From positions 104,764,912 to 104,828,911 of the forward strand of contig CM043963.1 of assembly GCA_014529385.2 (NCBI GenBank): a stretch of DNA of 64,000 bases. The letters are read 5' to 3'. Below are positions 10,899 through 21,517 of the stretch, in pieces. The notes under the pieces are model-generated. The model searched no databases, had not been told where the DNA came from, and saw only the letters and a list, made by a program, of their open reading frames with translations. Source of the stretch: Adiantum capillus-veneris. Taxonomy: Eukaryota; Streptophyta; Polypodiopsida; Polypodiales; Pteridaceae. The position numbers and the translations under genes are program-made. Positions within the stretch are counted from its first letter, which is position 1, and each line of letters begins with the position of its first letter.

Positions 10899-12629
10899 CT
10901 AAACTTGGAGAAAATTTGTAAGAAAATGCTTTTGGACATTCTCAAACTCTTTCCAAGTAGACTTTAAGATGCTCCCGCCCCACACTTCAACTCCATAAAA
11001 AAGAACCGATGTCATCAATGCATCAAAAAGATACTTCTTGAGAACCCAACACTTGATGTTTCCCGCATTACACATGTTCTTAAATGCATAATATTCTCTC
11101 TTTCTTGCTTCCAGATGACACATAGCACATTCATGCCACTTGTGATTGGACGGATCCTCAAGGCCAAGGTACTTAAATTTTTCAACAACTTCAAGTGTCT
11201 CATTGTTGTACACATGCATGGCTTCTCTTTATGGTTGGTTTTCACAAGCATAACCTTTGTTTTGGATCCATTCACAATCAGCCCACCATGCAAGCAAAAG
11301 TTCTCAAGGACAACCATAAGCTTTTGTGCATCTTCTAAAGTGTGTGCTAGAAGCACTACATCATCCGCATACAACAAAAGCTTGATCACCGCATTGCAAA
11401 TAGTGACCTCTTCAATGCCTTCTTCTTTCATAAAGTCAAGTACCGTTTGTTCCAATTGATCGATGCATAGACCGAAGAGAGTTGGTGACAACGGACTTCC
11501 TTGCTTAACCCCAATAGTGCTTACAATTTTTTTTGAAATTTCTCTTCCCATGCACAATTGACAAATCACCTTCTCATAGATTTGAGAAACCGCAAGCATA
11601 AACTCACTTGGCACTTGGAGTTCTTTCATCCTTCTCCACAAATTGTTACATGGAATCATATCAAAGGCTTTCTTAAAGTCCACAAAACAACAATACAATC
11701 ACTTGCCTTTCAACCGACTTTCCTCCTTGAGAACATGAAGAGTGACAAGATGATCAATGGTGCTATGGCATCGATAAAAACATGATTTTTCTTTTGTACG
11801 CTTGTCATTCTCTTCAACCCAATCACTCAATTTTATCTCCATTATGCACCTAAACAACTTTTCCATAAGAGACCCAATCATTATAGTCCGGTAGTTGTTT
11901 ACATTCTTTACATCCCCTCCTTTATGCAAAGGCTTAACCCAATTAGTACTCCAATCATAAGGCATACCATGTTGAAGTGCAAGGTTGAACATATCACACA
12001 TCCACTCATGGGTAAAATCTCCTGTCCATTTGATCATCTCTAGCTTGAACTTGAAGATCTCTCGCTTTGCAAGTGGCCAACTTTTCAAGCCCACCGCATA
12101 CATCCTTAATAGTAAAAATAGAAGGCATACATGGGAGTGAACCATAAAATGGTATTTTTTCAGCATTTGCTTGCTCATATAATTGTCGACAATGTGTGTA
12201 CATATCCATAAGACTCAAGTTACCAAAATTCATAACCTGTTTGTCCCTCAAGTTTCTCCAAAATCTTCCACATACATGTACCTTTTCTTAGACTTGAAAA
12301 AGTTGTTGCTTTACTTTCCATTTTCTTCTTTGAATCAATGCCTTGTATGTATGCAAATGACTTTGATAGTTGTCTTTGTCCATAGTTGCATCAAGCTTTA
12401 TCAAGGACTTTTGAGCATTTTGACATTCTTTATCAAACCACCTTTTGCGTGATCTATCTTTGTCGATACCATGGAGATGCTTTATGGCAAAGAATTCTTC
12501 GGCACAAGAACAAATAACTTTTTTGAAAGCTTTCCATTTAGTTTCCAATGGTGTGTCATATTGAAGCTTTTTCATCCATAACTTTTGCTCAACCATTTCA
12601 ATGTACATTGGTGCCCGTTTGAAATCCAT
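10899..12629 (-). pseudogene. LINE ORF2 reverse transcriptase, broken
   Basis: Fragments in order: 12288-12629 (linker after endonuclease, RSRKRWFDKEC), 12006-12251, 11699-12178 (WVKPLHKGGDVKNVNNYRTI, start of the RT fingers), 11015-11698 (CCFVDFKKAFDMIP with the first catalytic Asp, GVKQGSPLSPTLFGL, and YADDVVLLA with the catalytic Asp pair), 10899-11219 (KFKYLG and thumb). An in-frame TGA at 11699-11701 separates two of them. Frame changes occur near 12100 and 11200. The RT catalytic residues are intact although the frame is broken. Confidence 0.8.
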
Positions 12630-12635
12630 ACATAG

Positions 12636-13053
12636 TCATAATTTCTCTTTCCTTTGGCTAAGATTATCATGCTTAGTTGGTTCTCCACATGAAAGGTCAA
12701 TACATAAGGTTCGATGGTCACATTCCAAGGTCCATTGGCCAAACATAAAACTCTTTATATGATACATGATGCCTTCAAAGGGTAGCATATAGTCAATCAC
12801 ACTGTCCCCATTATGTTTCCTACATGTAAATCCATTTATTCCACTCCACAAAGATACACCATTGACAATGAGTATACCCCTGCTGTTACACATGTGTAAA
12901 AGCAATTTTTCATAGTGATCTGGCTCTTTCTCATCCATTGAAGTACGATCATACAAGTGAACTTCCTCCAACTCCTTTGAAATGTATGGCATATCAAATT
13001 GTTGAGTATCATGTTGCAATGTTTTTGTGCGAGCATTCATATCCCCAAATACA
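12636..13053 (-). pseudogene. LINE ORF2 endonuclease, C-terminal half
   Basis: Reads VFGDMNARTKT at its very start (the GDxN motif), then NSRGILIVNG, GDSVIDYML and LECDHRTLCI, the last three EEP motifs including the catalytic D-H pair. It stops at 13054, where the Ty3 LTR begins. The N-terminal half (about 110 residues) is not found on the other side of that element, so it was deleted. Confidence 0.75.
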
Positions 13054-14032
13054 ATGATCCGAGCCTATCACAAATTTCTGTTTATTATATTTTGTTGGTT
13101 TTCCTTGCTTCTAGAGGTTTACAATAAAAGAAAGAGTGAGAACAACCTCTTGGAAAAATTTTAAAAAAATGATTTGATAGGAATTTTTTCTTGACTAGTT
13201 CACCGGAGGTGAAAGGTAGAGGGAGAACCTAGTGGTAAAGGGAAGGGAAAATATGTAAATGTGAAAAGAAAAGATATGATGTGGTTGTGGAGCCATGCAC
13301 CCATGATTCAAGGGTCATGAGTGGCTCATATCATCATGGCTTTGGAGCCATGTGATGATTCAAACAAATGGGACCCAAGTGGAAGACTTGGTAAAGGAAG
13401 GAACCAGACACATGATTTTGCTGAATTTTTAAAAAATACTTCCACTCCGATCAAAGAAAAGTTTTGTTCATCAAAGTTGTAGCTGATGAGCTGGAGATTC
13501 TGGCCATATTTTTTTAATAATTTTTGCATCTACGGTCTAGGAGATATGGCCAAAATGGCGGACGCCAGTTTTTTCAACTGTGGTGGAGACCACCCCCTCT
13601 ACCTTTACACACACACACCCTTCCTTTTCCACATTGAGACCTTCTCTAAAAATTAGCCATTAGTCTTCTCACCCTCCTCTCCTTCCTCCTCTCTCTCAAG
13701 CTCAAAAACCCATCAAAATTCCTCTTCTAATCACCTCTCAAGTCATGCTTAATCTTGTTGTAATTCATAAGTTCTCATTCAACCCCTTTCTATTATTACT
13801 AGATATGTATTGATTTTATGTAGATTCTTTACATTTTAAAATAAGGAAGCTCTTGGACTCAAGCTATGGAGGAAGGAGTGAAGACAACACAAGTGATGAT
13901 GGAGCTAATTGGTCAACAAATCACTTGGAAGGAGCTTCTTCATTGGTTGAATGTCCCTAATCAAGCTTCATTTGTACAAATTACACTTGGATCTTAACCT
14001 CACTCCTAATCACTCTCTTTCCTATATAAAGA

Positions 14033-14040
14033 GGCCTTCC
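14033..14040 (+). promoter_or_regulatory. TATA box in the Tat LTR
   Basis: TATATAAA followed by AG, about 490 bp before the LTR end. It lies in the part of the LTR absent from the 3' copy. Confidence 0.55.
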
Positions 14041-14344
14041 CCTTTGTAATTTCAAGCCTCCCTCAGCCCCATTGAGCCTTTGTATCACTCACCATGAGCC
14101 CATAAGCTCATTCATTCACTCTATTCTTGCACATCCTAGAGTGCAAATTGTTTCATGCTAGTAACCTCTCCTCCTCTTACTTATGTTAATTAAGAGAAAT
14201 CTTTTATATGTGTGTGAGAGTGCTTGATGTGATCTTGGCTAATCCTTGAGTGGTTGTTTGGTAATCTATATGCTATTTGTGTTGGGAGTGTTTGAAGTCA
14301 TCCATTCCTTGTACACACACTAAGGTTAATGCTTCATTCATAGT

Positions 14345-14346
<2 letters not shown>

Positions 14347-14405
<59 letters not shown>
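14347..14405. repeat. (TC)n microsatellite
   Basis: About 29 uninterrupted TC units inside the presumed R/U5 region of the LTR. Confidence 0.95.
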
Positions 14406-14408
<3 letters not shown>

Positions 14409-14528
14409 TGTAGCGGTCTTAGTCCACGCTTCCAAGACTAGGTGGTGCCCTCATCTCATTTCCCTTGTGGCGCAATGGAGTTTGTTTTGGTGTAGAGGCC
14501 GCCATTCCAAATTTCCTTCGTCATAAAT

Positions 14529-14545
14529 TGGTGCCCCCACTGAGG
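14529..14545 (+). other. Primer-binding site candidate of the Tat element
   Basis: TGGTGCCCCCACTGAGG, similar to the TGGCGCCCACCGTGGGG-type sequence that follows Tat-group LTRs. It is five bases after the LTR CA end. Confidence 0.5.
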
Positions 14546-14573
14546 AGTTCTCAAGCAGCGCTCTGCCAATCCT

Positions 14574-15077
14574 ATGAAGGAAGATCCATCAAATTCTCCG
14601 AAACTTCCACTATGGTCTCCCCAAGAAGCTCGAGAAAAGAAGCGTCTTTATCGACAAACGGCACGTATGCGGGTAAAGAGAGTTAACTACACACACCCTT
14701 CTTTGCTTCAAGGAAAATCTTGTAGTCATCAAGTCCCTAGGTCAAAACATTGTGTTGAGTGCTTTGTGGCTAGTGTGAAGACACTTCCTTTGAAGCCTCG
14801 ACTTCAGGTGGTGAAAGCACTCTCAAACTCGGGTATTAACAAGTTTTTGGAGGGGGAGCTACACATCAATGGGGTGCGGTATTGGCAAGAGGCTACATAT
14901 GGTGATGCACTCCAACTACTACTAGCAAGAAGGCTCAAGGTGGTTGAGAGGGTAGCCATTGAACCCTATGAACTCTACAAAGCTGAAGATGGTCACACCA
15001 AAGCTAGGCTAATCACTGGTGAGCAAATTCTTCGCATCTCTCAAATGGTGGGATCCAAGAGAGCTCAACTTCAATGA
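14574..15077 (+). CDS. Unknown pre-gag ORF in the Tat element
   Basis: 167 codons, basic in the first 60 residues (REKKRLYRQTARMRVKRVN), then a more balanced region (INGVRYWQEATYGDALQLLL). I recognise no domain and see no membrane segment. Tat/Ogre elements often carry an extra ORF of unknown function before gag, and this may be its counterpart. The frame is open throughout, which in such a young element may mean it is expressed. Confidence 0.5.
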   Translation: MKEDPSNSPKLPLWSPQEAREKKRLYRQTARMRVKRVNYTHPSLLQGKSCSHQVPRSKHCVECFVASVKTLPLKPRLQVVKALSNSGINKFLEGELHINGVRYWQEATYGDALQLLLARRLKVVERVAIEPYELYKAEDGHTKARLITGEQILRISQMVGSKRAQLQ

Positions 15078-15110
15078 AGTGCTTCATGGAAGTTTGTATT
15101 TAATGCACCA

Positions 15111-15320
15111 ATGAATAATCCCATTTTCTACAACTTTCAATCAGTTCAGAATATTAGGGTGAATGTGCGCATTGATAGAAAGATTTTTTTCCAACAAAGA
15201 TTGGTCTTCTATTTTGGAGCTGAGAGGTTGAGAGAGATATTGTTGTCCCCTGACCCTATAATATTTCCTATTTTGGAGTATAATGTATCTTTTGATGTTC
15301 ACATCTTCATCTTACTTTAA
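15111..15320 (+). CDS. Short tandem ORF a (unknown, similar to ORF b)
   Basis: 69 codons, MNNPIFYNFQ to the end motif FDVHIFILL. It aligns over most of its length with the next ORF: RIDRKIFFQQRLVFYFGAER against ASTKLRFQNIIRNLLGPRR, then INPFILP-like and DVxIFxL ends. Function unknown. It is predicted to be rich in hydrophobic and basic residues with no obvious signal peptide. The nine-base gap to the next ATG and the shared start M-N suggest the pair arose by duplication. Confidence 0.5.
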   Translation: MNNPIFYNFQSVQNIRVNVRIDRKIFFQQRLVFYFGAERLREILLSPDPIIFPILEYNVSFDVHIFILL

Positions 15321-15329
15321 GCATACTCC

Positions 15330-15542
15330 ATGAATCATAGAGATTTATATGGACCTTTCCAACCTCTTGCTAGACAAACTGTGCATATAATAGCTAGCAC
15401 AAAGCTTAGGTTCCAAAACATCATAAGGAACTTACTAGGCCCTCGTCGTCTAGCTGAGATTAATGCATCTATCAATCCATTTATTCTACCCTTAATAAGA
15501 TATGATTTGGGCCTAGACGTTTTCATCTTTGTGCTGTATTGA
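15330..15542 (+). CDS. Short tandem ORF b (unknown, similar to ORF a)
   Basis: 70 codons, MNHRDLYGPF to the end motif LDVFIFVLY. It resembles the preceding 69-codon frame in length, start and end motifs, though with strong divergence in between. Its stop (15540-15542) lies 20 bases before the gag ATG at 15563. I know no family for it. It could be a small accessory protein or a piece of a once longer pre-gag protein. Confidence 0.5.
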   Translation: MNHRDLYGPFQPLARQTVHIIASTKLRFQNIIRNLLGPRRLAEINASINPFILPLIRYDLGLDVFIFVLY

Positions 15543-15562
15543 GAGGAAGGCAACCCATTTTT

Positions 15563-16213
15563 ATGATGGCTTTCCCAAAAAAATTTGGGCGTAGTGGGGA
15601 AAATGCTGGGGATTTTTTGGATAACTTGGAGATGGCTTTCCTTGTCTCTGGGAGGGATGACGAAGCATTGAAATTGAGAGCTTTTCCTTTGGTGCTCATA
15701 GAAGAAGCTAGGGTATGGTTCCAGGCTCTAGATCCAACCCAAAGAATTGATTGGGAGGGATTGAAGGCGGCTTTCCTACGAAGATTTCAACGAGCCAATT
15801 CGGCAGAAGAACTATGGCAACGGCTTGTGGCCCTTCATCAAGTTGACCCTCATGGTTACGCAACCTATGAGGAAGGTTTTCTAAAACTTTGGGGGCAATG
15901 GTCAGACTCACTAAACCCTGGTGAGCGAGCTCCCAATTGCCTCCAAAAGGATCGATTTATCTCAGGTTTGTACCCCTTGCTAAGGGAGAAGGTAAAGAGC
16001 AAATTTCCAAATGCTTTTGAAGATGCCTTAAGAATTGCTAGAGAAAAGAATAGGAAGATTCTCTATCAAGCCCAAGCTGGCCAGCTAGCTTTGGGAGGCA
16101 ATATCACAACTATGGAAGCTTCTCACATACCTCCAAATGTGCCTAATGCACTAGACCTCAATAGAGGTCAACAAGAAGATATGCTCCAACAAATAAACAA
16201 TCTCACAAACTAG
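15563..16213 (+). CDS. Tat element gag (capsid region)
   Basis: The likely start is ATG 15563 (MMAFPKKFGRSGENAGDFL); the frame is open from 15539 but without an earlier ATG. The Retrotrans_gag domain is clear: KLRAFPLVLIEEARVWFQAL, WEGLKAAFLRRFQ, then GYATYEEGFLKLWGQWSDSL and FISGLYPLLREKV. It ends at TAG 16211-16213. The next frame continues without shift, and the zinc knuckle expected at the end of gag lies beyond the stop, so gag is either truncated or extended by readthrough. Confidence 0.85.
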   Translation: MMAFPKKFGRSGENAGDFLDNLEMAFLVSGRDDEALKLRAFPLVLIEEARVWFQALDPTQRIDWEGLKAAFLRRFQRANSAEELWQRLVALHQVDPHGYATYEEGFLKLWGQWSDSLNPGERAPNCLQKDRFISGLYPLLREKVKSKFPNAFEDALRIAREKNRKILYQAQAGQLALGGNITTMEASHIPPNVPNALDLNRGQQEDMLQQINNLTN

Positions 16214-18643
16214 CTAGAGGGGTTGAGAGTAAATCTTGTGCAGGGTGCAAGAAGGCCTATTGAGGGAAATGGTGGGAATCGGCCACCAATGCGACGTCAA
16301 GCAAGGGAAATGTTGTGTTACAATTGTGGGGAAAATGGCCACGGCATGTATAATTGCCCTCATCCCAGAAGATATGACTACCCTGTCAGAGGTCCTCGAC
16401 AACAAGTAAGTCCTCCCCGTGCTAGAGCTCAAGCACAAGAGCAACCGCAACCTCAAATTTTGCAGCCACCTCGTGCTCAAGCTCAAGCCCCTGCTACTCA
16501 ACCAAATGTGAGCATCATAAGGATGGAGGAGGTCCTCAAGGGCAGAAGCAACCAGGAAGAAATAGCTAAAGGGAAGATGAAGATAGATGAAGTGGCTACA
16601 ATGCCTATCAAACGTGTGCGTGTCCAAGATGAAGTAGGTAAAGAAACAAGCAAAGATGCAAGCAATGAAGCAAGTACGTCTCGGGCAACTAAAGATGAAG
16701 CCAAGAAGAGAAAGACCCGTACTAGGTCTCAAATTGACATTTCTGATTTCCCTATGGGATCTCGGACACAACCTTATGACTTGACAGCTGATGTGAGTTC
16801 TCAAGGACCAAAGATTACTTGGCCACAACTACTTCATATCTCCCCAAAGCTTCGACGACAATGGTCAAAAATGGTGAGCACGAGGGCAAAGCGAAGTAAG
16901 CTAGTAAGTGTAATCAAAGCATATGGTCTCAAGGATATAGTGCCTTTGGTGGAGGCTCAAATCAAGGGACAACGGATTCCAAAAACTTACATTGACAGTG
17001 GAGCAGAGGTTTGTGTCATGACAGAAAAGCTAATGCATCAATTGGGTTTAGAGGTAATGGAATCATCAAACTTTAGGGCAAAAATGGCCAATAATGTCTC
17101 TGTCACTTGTGTGGGTGTAGTGAAAGCTTTGAGAGTTTCTGTTTTTGGAATCACTACAGAGGTTGATGCTTATGTGATGCCAGTAAAGGGAGAAGGATAC
17201 CCCCTTATTTTAGGACGACCTTGGCTCATGGGTATAGGAGCTAGGCAAGATTGGGCAACAAGAGACTTGGAGTTGAGGCCTCGTATGGGTGGCCATAGTC
17301 GGAAGGTGGTTTATAACCTAAAGAATGGCCGACAAGAGAACCTTGAACTAGAGACGTCAGCTGATGAGTGGAGCTCAAGTGGATGCTCCTCATCCATGGA
17401 CGAGGAAGAGAGTTCAAGTGAAGAGAGTGATAGCACTCTCGAAGTCATGGGCGTCACCATAAAGGAAACTACCTCATCAGAAGACAACCCAAGGATCCAA
17501 ATGGAGAATGTGTGGGATGCCAGCCTAGAGGAGATGTTATCCAAGGATATTAAGAAAGAAGAAAAGGAGGGTTATGTAAATGTTCTCAAGAAGCATGCAT
17601 CATTGTTTATTTCTGATTACACTCACATTACAGGTGTCACTGCAGTGAAGCATCATGTCCATCTAAAAGAAGGGAGCAAGCCAGTAGTACAAAAACTAAG
17701 AAGATTAGGAGTTGTGCAACAAAATGCACTGTTGTCTGAGGTGAAGAGACTCTTAGAAGCAGGATTCATATACCCAGTAGAAGATTCAGAATGGGTCTCC
17801 CCAGTAGTGGTGAGGCCAAAGAAGAATGGTAAATGGCGAGTGTGCGTGGATTACAAGCCACTAAATGCTGCAACAAAGAGGGACCACTTCCCTCTCCCAT
17901 TTCAAGATGAGATTCTAAATGAAGTAGCAGGCCATGAGAGATACACAGTGTGTGATGGCTACTCTGGCTACTTTCAAATACGCATTGCAGAGGAGGACCA
18001 GAAAAAGACTACTTTCATCACACCATGGGGATGTTTTGCATTTCGAGTCATGCCTTTTGGTCTCACCAACGCTCCAGCCACCTTTCAACGATTCATGAAC
18101 ATGGTCTTCCAACCTTACTTTGGTAAGTCCATAAGGGTTTTCATAGATGACTTTTGTATTTACAGCTCCAAAAGTATGCATCTCAACAAGATTGATGAAG
18201 GATTTACTCGTTTAGCTAAGCTGGGTGGACAACTAAACAAGGACAAATGTCACATTGGGGAAAGCAAGGTTACACTATTAGGGCATGTAGTGTCCATTGA
18301 TGGAATCGAGGTAGATCCTGAAAAGATAGAAACATTGCTAAATCTACCTTCCCCAACTTCCATCAAACAATTAATCTCTTTCTTGCAAAAGCTAAGATAT
18401 TTGAGTAGATTCATACACTTACTCTCCCAAGTGATATTTCCTCTACAACAGCTGACTCGTCAAGAGACGCTTGTTTGGAGTGAAGAAAGTGATGGGCATT
18501 TTAGAGAGATTAAAAAAATGTTAGGGTCACTCCCTGTAATCCTCCAACCTTGTTGGGAAGAAACATTCTTTGTAAACCCTAGTGTGGGAGAAGAGGCCAT
18601 TGGTGCTGCCCCCTACAAAAAGATCCAAAAACATCCTTTATGA
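16214..18643 (+). pseudogene. Tat element zinc knuckle, protease, RT, start of RNase H
   Basis: In frame with gag after a TAG. Domains in order: CCHC knuckle CYNCGENGHGMYNC (about 16318), proline/glutamine-rich linker, acid-rich spacer, aspartic protease (TYIDSGAEVCVMTEKL, about 16985), reverse transcriptase (WRVCVDYKPLNAATKRDHFP; catalytic CDGYSGY and FIDDF near 17955 and 18140; MPFGLTNAPATFQRFM), connection, then the first RNase H. The frame ends at 18643 because a 1-nt shift in a C-run (about 18610) throws RNase H out of frame. The RNase H sequence continues from 18640 in the next frame. Confidence 0.9.
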
Positions 18644-20720
18644 GGCCTGTGTATTTTGCTAGCCGCCTCATGGAAAACACAGAGAAGGCCTACACCCTGA
18701 TGGAACAGCTAGTGTTAGCTCTCATGTTTGCGGTAACCAAATTTCGGCCATACTTGCTGCCGAAGAGGTTTGTAATTATCACTGTGGAGGATATGTTTCC
18801 CTATGCACTACAACATATGGAAATCTCTGACAAAATAGCAAAGTGGGTGGTGCGACTTCAAGAGTTTGATTATACAATACAGGTTGAAAGAACAACTCGA
18901 GCATGCTTAGCCGACATTTTAACAAACAAGTGCTATGAAAAAGTTTTCCATTTGAAGAGAAAGGAACTTCCACCACCTCCAGCTCCAGAGGCTTTGGTCA
19001 ATGCTTATAGCCTCTACTTTGATGGAGCATACAAAAGAACCAAGGATAAGGCAGCTGCAGGCATCGTGGTCTTATCTCCATTGGGAGAGAGGATCCATGG
19101 TGAAGGGATCACTCTAGAAGATGTCCACTCCAACAATGAAGCAGAATATCATGCTCTAATTCATGGCCTTTGTTGGTGCCTCGATAATTCAATTAAGAGA
19201 TTAAACGCTTTTGGTGACTCCATGCTTTTGGTAAGGCAAATGCAAGGTACATGGGCTTGCAAAAATGCCCGTCTCTCTACTAAAATGAGAGAAGCCAAAG
19301 CTCTTATGAGGAGATTTAGGGAGGCACAAGTACATCATGTGCCAAGAGACCAGAACAAGGATGCAAACCACCTAGCATCATCAAAGTTAAATGAGTTAAT
19401 AGTGGGAGCAGTGGCCATCAAACTTCCACTTCAGCAAGGCAAGGAGGACTTGGAAGATATTATGCACATTCTGGAGCAAGGAGAGGCTCGTAAACACTTG
19501 AATGCAGGGGAAAGGCGATGGTTAGCTAGGAAGGCTACCAGGTATCGCATAGTAAATGATGACTTGTATTGTCTTGGTAAGGATGGTGTGCTTAGGAGAG
19601 TGCCTTTGAAGAGTGAAATTGAAGAGATTTTAAAAGCTTGTCATGATGATATGTGCGGAGGACACTTTGCACACGACGTCACTAGTAGAAAGGTTCTACA
19701 AGCTGGGTTTACTTGGCCAAGTCTTCATCATGATGTCAAATACTGGTGTCAAACATGTGATGAATGTCAAAAAGCAGGACCACGACGGCTCATAGCTGAA
19801 CCTCAGAACCCAATAAAGGTATACGGGCACTTTGAGAAGTGGGGAATTGATGCCATAGGACCTCTACCACGCACTCAGTCAGGTAAAGAGTACATCATCA
19901 TGGGAGTAGACTACATGACTAGATGGGCTGAGGCTATGCCGACCAATAGAATTACTGCTAAGGATGTGAGTCAGTTCATCTTTGACCACATCTGTTGCCG
20001 GTTTGGCACCCCTCTTGAAATACTATCTGATAGAGGACCAGGGTTTAGAGTAGACTTGGTAGGAGAACTCATGAAGAAGCTAAATATTCAGCATCAACAC
20101 TCTACTCCTTACTACCCTCAGTGCAATGGTTTGGTGGAAAAGGTAAATGGAATCATTTGCAAAATTCTCACCAAACAGGTACATGCCAGGCGCCAAGATT
20201 GGGACAAACACCTGAATGGAGCTCTATGGGCCTATAGAACCTCCTTCAAAACCACATTAGGGTACACACCCTTTCATTTGGTTTATGGAAAGGAGGCGCT
20301 TTTGCCCATTGAAGTGAAGTTAACAAGTCTTCGAATATTGGGTAGCCAGGTAGGCTCTCAAAAGGAGAAAGTACATCAAAGGATCATGGATCTAGAGAGG
20401 CTGCAATTGGATCGTGAAGAAGCCATCAACCACTATTCTCAAGAAGCAGAGAAGCGCAGAGAAAAGTTCAACAAAAAGCTAGCATCCAAAGACATCAAAA
20501 AGGGATCTCTGGTGCTTCGATATGACAATCGCTTCGACACTCGTAAGGATTGAAAGTTTCTTTTCCGATGGGAAGGCCCGTTCTTGGTCACCAAAAAGTT
20601 CAAAAATGGCTCTTACAGACTTCAAGACATTGATGGTAAAGTGCACAAGACCAGGACAAATGGATGGCGTCTAAAGCCTTATCACATTAGGATAAGGTCA
20701 GCTCAAGATCAAAGAAAGTA
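18640..20720 (+). pseudogene. Tat element RNase H, second RNase H and integrase
   Basis: Begins RPVYFASRLM (RNase H of the Ty3 type). A second RNase H follows: LYFDGAYK, NNEAEYHALIHG, FGDSMLLVRQ, the D-E-D pattern of plant/archaeal-type RNase H that defines Tat elements. Integrase has an H2C2 zinc domain (HDDMCGGHFAHD to CQTCDECQKAG), core aspartates in WGIDAIGPLP and ILSDRGPGF, and Glu in NGLVEKVNG. An in-frame TGA at 20551-20553 replaces a residue (probably Trp) before KFLFRWEGPFL. The C-terminal domain then continues to a TAG near 20721. Confidence 0.9.
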
Positions 20721-20750
20721 GGCTAGAGGCATAAATACCCCTAGCCAGGT

Positions 20751-20762
20751 TTGGGGGGGCTA
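20751..20762 (+). other. Polypurine tract of the Tat element
   Basis: TTGGGGGGGCTA immediately before TGATCC at 20763. Confidence 0.65.
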
Positions 20763-21517
20763 TGATCCGAGCCTATCACAAATTTCTGTTTATTATATTT
20801 TGTTGGTTTTCCTTGCTTCTAGAGGTTTACAATAAAAGAAAGAGTGAGAACAACCTCTTGGAAAAATTTTAAAAAAATGATTTGATAGGAATTTTTTCTT
20901 GACTAGTTCACCGGAGGTGAAAGGTAGAGGGAGAACCTAGTGGTAAAGGGAAGGGAAAATATGTAAATGTGAAAAGAAAAGATATGATGTGGTTGTGGAG
21001 CCATGCACCCATGATTCAAGGGTCATGAGTGGCTCATATCATCATGGCTTTGGAGCCATGTGATGATTCAAACAAATGGGACCCAAGTGGAAGACTTGGT
21101 AAAGGAAGGAACCAGACACATGATTTTGCTGAATTTTTAAAAAATACTTCCACTCCGATCCAAGAAAAGTTTTGTTCATCAAAGTTGTAGCTGATGAGCT
21201 GGAGATTCTGGCCATATTTTTTTAATAATTTTTGCATCTACGGTCTAGGAGATATGGCCAAAATGGCGGACGCCAGTTTTTTCAACTGTGGTGGAGACCA
21301 CCCCCTCTACCTTTACACACACACACCCTTCCTTTTCCACATTGAGACCTTCTCTAAAAATCAGCCATTAGTCTTCTCACCCTCCTCTCCTTCCTCCTCT
21401 CTCTCAAGCTCAAAAACCCATCAAAATTCCTCTTCTAATCACCTCTCAAGTCATGCTTAATCTTGTTGTAATTCATAAGTTCTCATTCAACCCCTTTCTA
21501 TTATTACTAGATATGTA
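20763..21517 (+). repeat. Truncated 3' LTR of the Tat element
   Basis: 755 bp matching 13055-13809 with two differences seen (C for A near 21161; C for T near 21362). The rest of the LTR (TATA box, R, U5) is missing, and LINE sequence resumes at 21518. A deletion that removed the end of the LTR together with the LINE endonuclease N-terminus explains both gaps. Confidence 0.75.

Larger units (their letters stand above)
10093..13054 (-). mobile_element. LINE, 3' portion (ORF2), left of the Tat insertion
   Basis: A minus-strand non-LTR retrotransposon whose ORF2 runs from endonuclease (12636-13053) through RT (10899-12629) to a C-terminal region (10128-10883). It ends near AATAAAATCTAT and then a (CT)n tract on its own strand. 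ORF1 and the 5' region lie at 21518-22740, on the other side of the Ty3 element at 13055-21517. Without that insertion the LINE would be roughly 4.2 kb. ORF2 carries several frameshifts and stops. Confidence 0.75.
13055..14523 (+). repeat. 5' LTR of the Tat element
   Basis: Starts TGATCCGAGCC and ends CA at 14523, five bases before a primer-site-like sequence. The first 755 bp recur at 20763-21517; the remainder (TATA box, R, U5) does not. An alternative reading is a 755-bp LTR ending at 13809, but the TATA box at 14033 and the primer site at 14529 favour the longer one. Confidence 0.65.
13055..21517 (+). mobile_element. Young Tat-type Ty3/Gypsy element inserted in a LINE
   Basis: In order: 5' LTR, primer site, a 168-codon frame of unknown role, two tandem short frames, gag, protease-RT-RNase H, second RNase H and integrase, polypurine tract, truncated 3' LTR. 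The 755 bp shared by both LTRs show two differences by eye, so insertion is recent. A second, plant-type RNase H between RNase H and integrase marks the Tat/Ogre group. Lesions: TAG between gag and pol, a 1-nt frameshift in RNase H, and a TGA near the end of integrase. Flanks TACAA and TTCAA could be a mutated target duplication, or chance given the truncated 3' end. Confidence 0.85.

Noticed and set aside
13326-21237. Two near-identical minus-strand 67-codon frames (13326-13529 and 21034-21237)
   Set aside because: They lie in the two LTR copies of the Tat element and owe their similarity to LTR duplication.
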